Positions 1 through 7,100 of a stretch of DNA of 14,201 bases are shown here, piece after piece. The first letter of the stretch is position 1; each line of letters begins with the position of its first letter. A model generated the notes under the pieces. It saw nothing but the letters and a program-made list of their open reading frames with translations, was not told the origin of the DNA and searched no databases. The DNA is from JAPYTY01 sp036338435 (GTDB taxonomy: Bacteria > Acidobacteriota > UBA6911 > RPQK01 > JADFOI01), in the NCBI GenBank assembly GCA_036338435.1, contig JAYZCG010000019.1, positions 1 to 14,201 on the forward strand, read 5' to 3'. The position numbers and the translations under genes were made by a program.

Positions 1-134
1 GCTTAGACTTTGAGATCAACCATAGCTTCAATTTGATGCCCAACGTGGAAGTCATCCACTATGACAAAAACGAGGATGGAATACGACCAACCATCGATCT
101 CGTGCCGAGAATGACCTTCTTGTACAACTTTTGA
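1..134 (+). CDS. C-terminal end of an outer-membrane porin-like protein (5' truncated)
   Basis: The frame that starts at base 3 is open and ends at TGA 132-134, giving about 43 residues that finish in MTFLYNF. The last two stretches (around HSFNLMPNVEVIHYD and PTIDLVPRMTFLYNF) alternate polar and hydrophobic residues as transmembrane beta-strands do. The protein ends in Phe, the usual C-terminal signal recognised by the outer-membrane Bam machinery. The rest of the gene is outside the window. Its position 107 nt upstream of pstS on the same strand suggests a phosphate-associated porin of the OprO/OprP kind, as found next to pst genes in other Gram-negative bacteria. That substrate assignment is inference from context; the fragment alone supports only 'beta-barrel C-terminus'. 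Confidence 0.6.
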   Translation, partial: LDFEINHSFNLMPNVEVIHYDKNEDGIRPTIDLVPRMTFLYNF

Positions 135-163
135 TCCCAATTTGGAGATCATACATTCAGACT

Positions 164-207
164 TTAATCGAATCTTTATCAATTCTTCACACAAGTACTA
201 TACAAAC
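164..207 (+). promoter_or_regulatory. Candidate Pho box array upstream of pstS (11-nt-phased repeats)
   Basis: Four units follow one another at exact 11-nt spacing: TTAATC (164), TTTATC (175), TTCACA (186) and ACTATA (197), each followed by 5 nt. The first three fit the TT-any-A-pyrimidine pattern; TTCACA is a perfect match to the Bacillus PhoP half-site TT(A/T/C)A(C/T)A. The 11-nt period is that of PhoB/PhoP tandem sites. The match to the E. coli Pho box CTGTCAT is poor. Location directly upstream of pstS, in a locus that encodes its own PhoB/PhoR, supports autoregulation. A -10-like TATACG at 213-218 would suit activation from this array. Confidence 0.45.
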
Positions 208-222
208 TGACTATACGAACTG
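197..222 (+). repeat. 13-bp tandem repeat in the pstS promoter region
   Basis: ACTATACAAACTG (197-209) is followed immediately by ACTATACGAACTG (210-222), 12 of 13 bases identical. Each copy contains a CTATAC element that could act as a -10 hexamer, so the duplication may create two overlapping promoters or an operator. The first copy overlaps the last unit of the 11-nt-phased array. Confidence 0.7.
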
Positions 223-241
223 GTAGGACAGGAGTACACGA

Positions 242-1228
242 ATGAGACCCTCACTTGTAACAATCATCGTTTTTAGTCTAGTGCTCGCAGCTTGCGGTGG
301 TGTCGCAGACAACACAGCACAGGATAGGCTAACCGGTACCGTGTCCATCGACGGTTCAAGCACAGTCTTTCCAATAACTGAAGCTGTCGCCGAAGAGTTC
401 CAGAAAAAACACCCTCGTGCACGCGTCACTGTGGGTATTTCCGGAACAGGAGGGGGCTTTAAAAAATTTACGGCGGGAGAAACCGACATCAATGACGCAT
501 CCCGAACGGTTGAGAGTTCGGAAATCGAGATGGCCAAAGCCAGTGAAATGGAGTTTATTGAGCTTGCCGTAGCCTTTGACGGGATCTCCGTAGTTGTTAA
601 CCCAAACAATACATTCGTCGACTTCTTGACGACAGAAGAACTCAAAAAGATCTGGCAACCAGGAAGCACGGTTAACACCTGGAACGATGTGCGTTCTAGT
701 TGGCCTGACTCTCCCCTCACCCTTTACGGACCTGGAACCGACTCGGGAACCTTTGATTATTTTACTGAGGCCATCAACGGCCAATCGGGGGCTTGCCGTC
801 CCGACTTCACAGCTAGTGAGGACGACAATGTTTTAGTGCAAGGAATCATAGGGGATGAGAATGCTCTGGGTTTCTTTGGGTACGCCTACTACATAGAAAA
901 TAGCTCGCGGCTCAAGGTGGTGCCTATAGAAGGAGGCAACGGTGCCGTGGTTCCTTCTGACACCTCTATTAACAATGGGACTTATCAACCTCTCTCACGA
1001 CCTCTTTTTATATATGTTCGTCAGAAGGCCGCCGAGCGACCCGAGGTGGAAGCATTCGTAAACTTTTACCTAGAACAGGCACCTATTCTGGCACAGGAAG
1101 TAGGATACGTGCCATTACCTCAAAATGTATATGATTTGACCTTGGCCCGCTTCCAGGAAGGTGTGACAGGCTCTCTATTTGCTAATAGGAGCACCGTTGG
1201 GGTGGACCTTCACGAACTTCTTGAATAA
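242..1228 (+). CDS. pstS: Phosphate ABC transporter substrate-binding lipoprotein PstS
   Basis: This 328-residue protein captures inorganic phosphate in the periplasm and delivers it to PstC/PstA. A signal sequence ends in the lipobox LAAC, so mature protein should start at Cys18 and be lipid-anchored. Phosphate-site loops typical of PstS are visible: SIDGSSTVFPITEAVAEEF (from about residue 36), SGTGGGFKKF with the following DINDASR, and GPGTDSGTFDYFTEAI in the second lobe. Length is normal for the family. The start is supported by AGGAG at 230-234, 7 nt before ATG, and by the signal peptide. It is first of a tight cluster; pstC begins 3 nt after its stop. Expression is probably phosphate-controlled through the repeat array upstream. 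Confidence 0.95.
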   Translation: MRPSLVTIIVFSLVLAACGGVADNTAQDRLTGTVSIDGSSTVFPITEAVAEEFQKKHPRARVTVGISGTGGGFKKFTAGETDINDASRTVESSEIEMAKASEMEFIELAVAFDGISVVVNPNNTFVDFLTTEELKKIWQPGSTVNTWNDVRSSWPDSPLTLYGPGTDSGTFDYFTEAINGQSGACRPDFTASEDDNVLVQGIIGDENALGFFGYAYYIENSSRLKVVPIEGGNGAVVPSDTSINNGTYQPLSRPLFIYVRQKAAERPEVEAFVNFYLEQAPILAQEVGYVPLPQNVYDLTLARFQEGVTGSLFANRSTVGVDLHELLE

Positions 1229-1231
1229 CCC

Positions 1232-2155
1232 ATGTTATTTGGTTTTCTGAAAGATCTAGACCCTCGACTTAGAAGTCGGAGACGACAATGGAAAGAGAGA
1301 ATTATCCAAGGGGGGCTTTTCCTATGTGCATTTCTTTCCGTGATCACCTCCTTTTTAATTGTGGTCGTTTTGGGAAAGGAAGCGTTCCCATTTTTCCAGG
1401 AAGTCTCCATCCTAGAATTCCTGGGTACCACTTGGACTCCTCTTCTAGAACCCCGTTCTTTCGGCGTATTGCCACTAGTATGTGGAACTTTTTTGGTCGT
1501 GGTGGGAGCATCAATGATCGTGATTCCTGCAGGGTTGTCTACCGCCATGTATCTCAGTGAATATGCATCAAGCCGAACGCGCAGTGTTCTGAAACCAATT
1601 CTGGAAGTCCTGGCAGGTATTCCCACAGTTGTGTACGGGTACTTTGCTCTTACCTTCGTCACTCCCATCCTGCGCGTTTTTATCCCAAGCACCCAAATTT
1701 TTAATGCTGCCAGTGCCGCTATCGTAGTGGGCATCATGGTGCTTCCTATGGTCGCTTCTTTATGTGATGATGCTCTCCGGGCAGTCCCTCAAACCCTTAG
1801 ACAAGGTGCCTATGCGCTGGGGGCGACCCACTTCGAAGTGACCACGAGAGTCGTGGTGCCGGGCTCCCTATCTGGCATTGTGGCATCCTTTGTGCTAGCA
1901 CTTTCTCGAGCTGTCGGAGAAACCATGGCGGTTACCATTGCCGCTGGAGCGACTCCCAGAATGACGCTCAGCCCCATGGAAAGTATCCAGACCATGACAG
2001 CATACATCGTTCAGGTCAGTCTGGGAGATACGCCCGCCGGTACTGTAGAGTATCGAACGCTCTTCGCCGTAGCCGTGTTGTTATTTGCCATCACCCTAAT
2101 CATGAACGTAATCGCCAACCGTATTCTGGGACGATATCGAGAAATCTACGAATGA
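1232..2155 (+). CDS. pstC: Phosphate ABC transporter permease PstC
   Basis: This 307-residue inner-membrane permease forms half of the phosphate channel. Hydrophobic segments are evident at about residues 28-48, 80-105, 124-147, 160-176, 214-236 and 277-297, giving the six-helix layout of the family. The cytoplasmic coupling (EAA-type) loop that contacts PstB is recognisable at about 178-200 (DALRAVPQTLRQGAYALGAT). GIPTVVYGYFAL (129-140) and LSRAVGETMAV (224-234) are characteristic of PstC. No good ribosome-binding site precedes the ATG, which lies 3 nt after the pstS stop, so translation is probably coupled to pstS. PstC rather than PstA is assigned from gene order and from the longer N-terminal region. 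Confidence 0.95.
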   Translation: MLFGFLKDLDPRLRSRRRQWKERIIQGGLFLCAFLSVITSFLIVVVLGKEAFPFFQEVSILEFLGTTWTPLLEPRSFGVLPLVCGTFLVVVGASMIVIPAGLSTAMYLSEYASSRTRSVLKPILEVLAGIPTVVYGYFALTFVTPILRVFIPSTQIFNAASAAIVVGIMVLPMVASLCDDALRAVPQTLRQGAYALGATHFEVTTRVVVPGSLSGIVASFVLALSRAVGETMAVTIAAGATPRMTLSPMESIQTMTAYIVQVSLGDTPAGTVEYRTLFAVAVLLFAITLIMNVIANRILGRYREIYE

Positions 2156-3015
2156 AGACAACAAACCTAACCGCCCGCCAAAGAAAAGCATACTTATTCC
2201 GCCTGATCTGTGCTGCAATATCCTGGATGGGAATTGGCTTGCTTGCCATACTCATTTTTCATGTAACCAGCAAGGGGATATCGTGGCTGGATTGGCAATT
2301 CTTGACCGGTTTTCCCTCTCGTTTTCCCGAACGGGCAGGCATCAAATCGGCCCTTGTAGGAACTATCTGGTTCATTAGCATGACTGCCTGCTTTTCGATT
2401 CCGTTGGGAACAGCAGCAGCGATCTATCTGGAAGAGTATAGCCGCAAAGGGCCATTGGGTTACTTGATTGAAGTCAATATAGCAAATCTTGCCGGGGTTC
2501 CCTCTATTGTTTACGGGCTACTGGGGCTGGTGATCTTCGTTAGGGGTATGGAACTGGGAAGAAGTCTCTTGGCCGGTAGTCTGACGATGACGCTTCTGAT
2601 CCTGCCCATTATTATTATCGCCGCTCGCGAGGCCATTCGGGCCGTTCCCAATTCTATTCGTCTGGCCGCCTTTGCCCTGGGCGCTACACGGTGGCAGATG
2701 TTGAGATTCCACGTACTGCCTCAGGCACTACCGGGGATCCTGACAGGCGTTATTTTAGCCCTATCCCGTGCAATAGGTGAGACTGCCCCCCTCATTATGA
2801 TCGGAGCGCTTACCTACGTGGCCTTTGTTCCCGAAGGTCCACTTGATGCCTTCACCGTCCTTCCTATACAAATTTTCAATTGGGCATCCCGTCCACAAGA
2901 GGATTTTCATCATATCGCAGCCACCGGAATCATCGTTCTGCTCGCTGTCCTTTTTTTTATGAACATAATTGCAGTCTCAATCCGGCACCATGCTGAGAAA
3001 AAGGGGAAAGTATAA
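2152..3015 (+). CDS. pstA: Phosphate ABC transporter permease PstA
   Basis: This 287-residue permease is the partner of PstC in the inner membrane. It has an N-terminal membrane segment (about 16-38) and further hydrophobic segments from 68 to 92, 112 to 132, 139 to 157, 190 to 220 and 256 to 276. The coupling loop EAIRAVPNSIRLAAFALGAT (160-179) and the LSRAIGETAPLIMIGA motif (204-219) are typical of PstA. The start codon overlaps the pstC stop (ATGA, 4 nt), indicating translational coupling and equal dosage of the two permeases. Confidence 0.95.
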   Translation: MKTTNLTARQRKAYLFRLICAAISWMGIGLLAILIFHVTSKGISWLDWQFLTGFPSRFPERAGIKSALVGTIWFISMTACFSIPLGTAAAIYLEEYSRKGPLGYLIEVNIANLAGVPSIVYGLLGLVIFVRGMELGRSLLAGSLTMTLLILPIIIIAAREAIRAVPNSIRLAAFALGATRWQMLRFHVLPQALPGILTGVILALSRAIGETAPLIMIGALTYVAFVPEGPLDAFTVLPIQIFNWASRPQEDFHHIAATGIIVLLAVLFFMNIIAVSIRHHAEKKGKV

Positions 3016-3785
3016 TGTCCAAGCAAACTCAATCCTTGCTAACCCTGCTAGAGGCTGTAGGAGTCACCATCTACTATTCGGATAAGCCTGCCGTTCAGGA
3101 AATATCCATATCTGTCCCTGAGCACCACATTACTGCCATCATAGGCCCTTCCGGTTGCGGCAAGAGCACCTTGTTGCGTGCTTTCAATCGCATGAACGAC
3201 TTTATCCCGGAGGCAAGAATGGAAGGTCAGATTTTGTATAAAGGAAATCAACTTTACGCTCCGGGGGTTGATCCCGTTGATGTACGACGACGCATAGGGA
3301 TGGTGTTCCAAAAGCCAAATCCTTTCCCAAAATCTGTTTTTAACAATGTTGCCTGGGGTCCTTCAATCAACCGCTACGAGGGTAATTTAAACGAGCGTGT
3401 AGAGCTTTCACTTCGCAAGGCAGCTCTTTGGGACGAAGTGAAGGATCGACTAAATGACTCTGCGATGACTCTGTCAGGTGGCCAGCAACAACGACTTTGC
3501 ATTGCCCGCGCTTTAGCCATGGAACCCGAAGTCATTCTCATGGATGAACCCTGTTCAGCACTCGATCCTGTTTCCACGGCCAGGATCGAGGATCTCATGT
3601 TTGAACTTAAAAAAACTTATACTATTGTTATTGTCACCCACAACATGCAGCAAGCGGCTCGTGTGTCGAGGTTTACTGCCTTCATGGAAGGAGGTATGTT
3701 AGTGGAGTTCGGGGCTACCAAGCAGCTTTTTACCCGGCCAGTGAACAAAAGAACAGAAGATTATGTAAGCGGACGCTTCGGTTAA
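3015..3785 (+). CDS. pstB: Phosphate ABC transporter ATP-binding protein PstB
   Basis: This 256-residue cytoplasmic ATPase powers phosphate import through PstC/PstA. All nucleotide-binding elements are present: Walker A GPSGCGKST (44-52), Q-loop Gln99 within MVFQKPNPFP, ABC signature LSGGQQQR (153-160), Walker B VILMDEP with catalytic Glu178, D-loop SALDP (181-185) and switch His209. The MVFQKPNPFP sequence and the C-terminal TEDYVSGRFG are specific to PstB among ABC ATPases. Its ATG shares one base with the pstA stop (TAATG). The purine-rich stretch AAGGGGAAAG just upstream may serve as ribosome-binding site. Confidence 0.97.
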   Translation: MSKQTQSLLTLLEAVGVTIYYSDKPAVQEISISVPEHHITAIIGPSGCGKSTLLRAFNRMNDFIPEARMEGQILYKGNQLYAPGVDPVDVRRRIGMVFQKPNPFPKSVFNNVAWGPSINRYEGNLNERVELSLRKAALWDEVKDRLNDSAMTLSGGQQQRLCIARALAMEPEVILMDEPCSALDPVSTARIEDLMFELKKTYTIVIVTHNMQQAARVSRFTAFMEGGMLVEFGATKQLFTRPVNKRTEDYVSGRFG

Positions 3786-3811
3786 GTACCTAATTTATGT
3801 AGGAGATCTCG

Positions 3812-4489
3812 ATGTCTAAGCATTTACAACGTGACCTTGACCACCTCAAAGATGAGCTATTAGCCATGGGGTCCATGGTGGAAAGTGCCATCAACAAGGC
3901 CATTGCCGCTCTGATTGAAAGAAACGTAGAACTAGCAGAAGAAGTGCTGGAAGGTGACACCCAAATCAACCTCAAAGAAAATCAGATAGAGGAGGAATGC
4001 TTAAAGATTCTCGCGCTACATCAGCCGGTAGCTGCAGATCTACGTTTTATCATAGTAGCCCTGAAAGTAAACAATGATCTAGAACGCATTGCCGATCTAG
4101 CAACCAATATCGCTGAACGCTCAACCTACCTGTCTACACACGAGAACTTAGATGCTACTTTGGACTTTTCTAAGATGACCGAGGACGTCCGCGACATGGT
4201 GCAAGGCAGCTTGGATTCTTTGGTAGATCAGGACACAACCTTAGCCCAGAGCGTATTGTCCAAAGACGACGACGTTGACTCCATCAACCGGAAGATGTTT
4301 CAGACTCTTCAGATACACATGAAAAACAAGCCAGAAACTGTGGAGCGGGCCGTTCAACTGCTCTCAGTTTCCCGTTACCTGGAACGCATCGCTGATCTAG
4401 CAACCAACATCGCTGAGGACGTAATTTTTATGGTGGAAGGCGAGCTGATTCGACACCACTTTACCAGTCACCACAAGGAAGAAAGCTAA
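3812..4489 (+). CDS. phoU: Phosphate-signalling regulator PhoU
   Basis: This 225-residue helical protein carries phosphate-status information from the Pst transporter to the PhoR kinase and represses the Pho response when phosphate is plentiful. It has the two-repeat PhoU architecture: each half contains the metal-binding helix motif, here LERIADLATNIAE at residues 90-102 and again, identical, at 190-202. Length is close to other PhoU proteins. A strong AGGAG at 3801-3805 lies 6 nt before ATG. It follows pstB after 26 nt, the usual arrangement, and precedes phoB-phoR. The C-terminus is His-rich (RHHFTSHHKEE), which is a minor peculiarity. Confidence 0.95.
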   Translation: MSKHLQRDLDHLKDELLAMGSMVESAINKAIAALIERNVELAEEVLEGDTQINLKENQIEEECLKILALHQPVAADLRFIIVALKVNNDLERIADLATNIAERSTYLSTHENLDATLDFSKMTEDVRDMVQGSLDSLVDQDTTLAQSVLSKDDDVDSINRKMFQTLQIHMKNKPETVERAVQLLSVSRYLERIADLATNIAEDVIFMVEGELIRHHFTSHHKEES

Positions 4490-4523
4490 CCAACTGATCT
4501 GGATACTCCTGTAATGCACCGGC

Positions 4524-4565
4524 CTTCACATTTCAAAGTCAAGCGGTCAACGATCCTGATACACT
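4524..4565 (+). promoter_or_regulatory. Possible phoB promoter in the phoU-phoB gap
   Basis: The 90-nt gap contains TGATACACT (4557-4565), an extended -10 form (TG, one base, TACACT), with no good -35. Upstream is CTTCACA (4524-4530), the same heptamer found in the repeat array before pstS (185-191), followed by two GTCAA copies at 4539 and 4546. This could be an independent Pho-dependent promoter for phoB-phoR. Evidence is weak and rests on short matches. Confidence 0.25.
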
Positions 4566-4579
4566 GAGAATTAATATAC

Positions 4580-5275
4580 ATGAATCCTGGGAAAGTAGTG
4601 ATCATTGAGGACGAAGCTGACATCCTGGAAGTGATCGAATACAACCTCGTTCGTGAAGGATTCCAGGTGTCGAAGGCAACTGATGGGGTGGCAGGTCTCC
4701 AACTCGTCCAACAGGAATCTCCAGATCTACTCCTGTTAGATCTGATGCTCCCAAAATTGGATGGCCTTGGAGTGTGCCGACAGTTGAAAATGGATCCCTT
4801 GACACGAGACATACCCATTATCATGGTGACAGCAAAAGGCGAGGAGAGCGACATTGTACTAGGACTGGGTTTGGGAGCAGATGACTACGTGACCAAACCA
4901 TTTAGCACCAAGGAACTGGTGGAACGGGTCAAGGCTGTTTTACGCCGGGGGGCCCTCAAAGAAGAATCGAGTAGTCGAGAGCGGATCATCCGGGGCCCAA
5001 TGGTGGTTGATCCAGGACGCCATGAAGTAAGTTTGGACGACAAGATGGTGTCCTTAACGGTCACCGAGTTTAAGATCCTTTACTTTTTGGCTTCCCATCC
5101 TGGCCGAGTCTTTACGCGCAATCAGATCCTCAGTGCTACCGGCGAGCATGTCTTCGTCGTAGATCGCAATGTGGATGTCCATGTTCGTGCCATCAGAAAA
5201 AAGCTTGAGGGACACTCGAATTTCATTGAGACTATTCGTGGAATCGGATACCGTTTTCAGTATGGGGGCGAGTAG
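4580..5275 (+). CDS. phoB: Phosphate regulon response regulator PhoB (OmpR family)
   Basis: This 231-residue DNA-binding response regulator is phosphorylated by PhoR under phosphate limitation and activates Pho genes. The receiver domain (about 5-122) has the acidic pocket Glu10/Asp11, phosphoacceptor Asp54 in LLLDLMLPKLDG, Thr84 in IMVTAKGEE and Lys106 in VTKPFS. The C-terminal winged helix (about 135-230) has the LTVTEFKILYFLASHPGRVF and DVHVRAIRKKL sequences of OmpR/PhoB proteins. MLPKLDGLGVC and GLGLGADDYVTKPFS are close to PhoB/PhoP of phosphate systems. There is no clear ribosome-binding site before the ATG. phoR starts 3 nt after the stop, so the two are surely cotranscribed. Confidence 0.92.
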   Translation: MNPGKVVIIEDEADILEVIEYNLVREGFQVSKATDGVAGLQLVQQESPDLLLLDLMLPKLDGLGVCRQLKMDPLTRDIPIIMVTAKGEESDIVLGLGLGADDYVTKPFSTKELVERVKAVLRRGALKEESSSRERIIRGPMVVDPGRHEVSLDDKMVSLTVTEFKILYFLASHPGRVFTRNQILSATGEHVFVVDRNVDVHVRAIRKKLEGHSNFIETIRGIGYRFQYGGE

Positions 5276-5278
5276 ATC

Positions 5279-7072
5279 ATGCTCAAGACCCGATTTTTCT
5301 GGAAGCTCTATACCGGCTATGTATGCCTAATCCTCCTCTCCAGCTTGATCGTAGGTGGGTTGATTGCCAGGCAAACCGAGCAGGATTCACTTGAAGAAAT
5401 CCAGAGATCTCTGGAAGCTACCACCACGTTGCTAAGGCATCTCGCCCTACCTTCGCTAAAACAAGACAACACGTCACCATCGCCACCTGAAAAATTCCGA
5501 GAGGAGATTCGAATTCTCGGACAGCAAATCAATACACGTCTCACCGTGATACAAACGGATGGATTGGTACAAGCTGATTCTGAGGAAAATGTCCTGGTTA
5601 TGGACAACCATGCGACTCGCCCCGAAATTCTGGCTGCGCGTTCTCGCGGGCAGGGCATCACGACCCGTCACAGCAATATCACGGGTCTTCAGATGATGTA
5701 TTTTGCCCTTTCTGTGGAATACGATCAGCAGTTGATTGGCTACGTCAGAGCTTCGGTTCCACTATCCACCATCGATCAACGCATTGCCTACTTGCGTTCT
5801 ATCGTAATTCTGGGGACGGCTGTCTCGGCCGGAGTAGCCCTTCTACTGGGATTCTTTGTTGCCAGACGGTTCACCCAACCACTTACGTCTATGGCAACGG
5901 TCGCCGAGGCGATTGCCGAAGGCGACTATAGCCGTAGAGTAGACATGACGCGACAAGATGAAATTGGTCAGTTGGGTCAGGTGCTCAACTACATGGCGCA
6001 AAACTCCAACCAACGTGTGGAAATGATTAACACCGATCGTAACAGGCTCAAGGCGATCCTAGCGGGGATGATAGAAGGTGTCGTGGCTATCGACCAAGAG
6101 AAACATATAGTGCACATGAACGACGCGGCCAAAAGCATCTTGCGAACTGTCCCGGGACAGGTAGAAGGACAACGTATTGGGGAAGTTACTCGCATCCGGG
6201 AAGCCTGCCAGATTTTGGACGACACACTCCGTAACAAAAAGAAATCTAAGAAAACTTTACGCATCCCTGCCAATCAGAACCAAACGGTTCAAATGCACGC
6301 CTCCCCCCTGCAAAACAGTGCAGGAGAAACAACGGGGGTTGTACTGGTTCTGCATGATATCTCAGATCTACAGCGACTTGAGCGAATTCGACGAGACTTT
6401 GTAGCGAATGTGTCACATGAACTGAAGACTCCGATCGCGGCGATCCGAGGTCTGGTGGAAACACTGCTTGACGATAAAAAGGTCTCACCCACAATTCGGC
6501 ATCGATTTCTGAATAAGATCCAAAACCAGTCCATACGAGCCTCCTCGGTGGTAGCCGAACTTTTGACTCTTTCGCGTCTCGAATCCCAGGATGACTTACC
6601 AGAAGCAAGTTCAGTTGATCTATGCGAAATTATTCGCTCCCACTTCCAGGTCCTGCTTCAGACTGCAGAAGAAAAAGGGATCAACGTGGAATTGGACTTG
6701 CCAAAAACGGCAGCCATGGTCTTTGGGGACGAAGAAGCCCTCCGTCAAATGATGAGTAATCTGTTGGACAACGCCTTTAAATATACACCCAATGATGGGC
6801 AAGTCTGGGTTCGCCTCAAAAAGGCCAACGACAATGCCATTATCGAGGTTCAGGACACGGGCATAGGCATTGAATCCAAGGATCAGGATCGAATCTTCGA
6901 ACGCTTCTACCGAGTGGACAAAGCACGCTCAAGGGGGCTAGGTGGAACCGGTCTGGGCTTGGCAATCGTCAAACACATTGCACTAGCACACGGGGCAACT
7001 GTTACAGTTGAGAGCATTCCGGGACAGGGCAGTACCTTTCAAGTGACGATGCCGCTGAATGAAGTTAGATAA
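5279..7072 (+). CDS. phoR: Phosphate regulon sensor histidine kinase PhoR
   Basis: This 597-residue inner-membrane kinase controls PhoB. Order of parts: membrane helix 1 (about 12-30), periplasmic sensor region (about 31-172), membrane helix 2 (about 174-196), HAMP linker (about 197-250), PAS domain (about 255-365, with MIEGVVAIDQEKHIVHMN), HisKA domain with phosphoaccepting His380 in FVANVSHELKTP, and the ATPase domain. The latter has the N box MMSNLLDNAFKYTP (491-504), G1 DTGIGI (526-531), F box and G2 GGTGLGL (555-561). All catalytic motifs are intact. The extracytoplasmic loop plus HAMP-PAS layout matches PhoR/PhoR-like kinases of Gram-positive bacteria and several diderm phyla rather than the shorter E. 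coli PhoR. PhoU is expected to act through the PAS domain, which is knowledge of the family and not seen here. Confidence 0.93.
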   Translation: MLKTRFFWKLYTGYVCLILLSSLIVGGLIARQTEQDSLEEIQRSLEATTTLLRHLALPSLKQDNTSPSPPEKFREEIRILGQQINTRLTVIQTDGLVQADSEENVLVMDNHATRPEILAARSRGQGITTRHSNITGLQMMYFALSVEYDQQLIGYVRASVPLSTIDQRIAYLRSIVILGTAVSAGVALLLGFFVARRFTQPLTSMATVAEAIAEGDYSRRVDMTRQDEIGQLGQVLNYMAQNSNQRVEMINTDRNRLKAILAGMIEGVVAIDQEKHIVHMNDAAKSILRTVPGQVEGQRIGEVTRIREACQILDDTLRNKKKSKKTLRIPANQNQTVQMHASPLQNSAGETTGVVLVLHDISDLQRLERIRRDFVANVSHELKTPIAAIRGLVETLLDDKKVSPTIRHRFLNKIQNQSIRASSVVAELLTLSRLESQDDLPEASSVDLCEIIRSHFQVLLQTAEEKGINVELDLPKTAAMVFGDEEALRQMMSNLLDNAFKYTPNDGQVWVRLKKANDNAIIEVQDTGIGIESKDQDRIFERFYRVDKARSRGLGGTGLGLAIVKHIALAHGATVTVESIPGQGSTFQVTMPLNEVR

Positions 7073-7100
7073 ATACCGGATCTCCGAATGCCACATCGCA

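Noticed and set aside
133..150. Palindromic GATCCCAATTTGGAGATC after the porin stop as a terminator
   Set aside because: The loop would be only one to three bases, the stem has a bulge and no T-run follows.
211..1737. Several long minus-strand frames opposite pstS and pstC
   Set aside because: They lie entirely or mostly opposite strongly supported genes, have no recognisable domains and no supporting start signals.
7077..7086. CGGATCTCCG between the convergent phoR and propeller genes as a bidirectional terminator
   Set aside because: The four-base-pair stem with a two-base loop is too weak, and there is no T-run.
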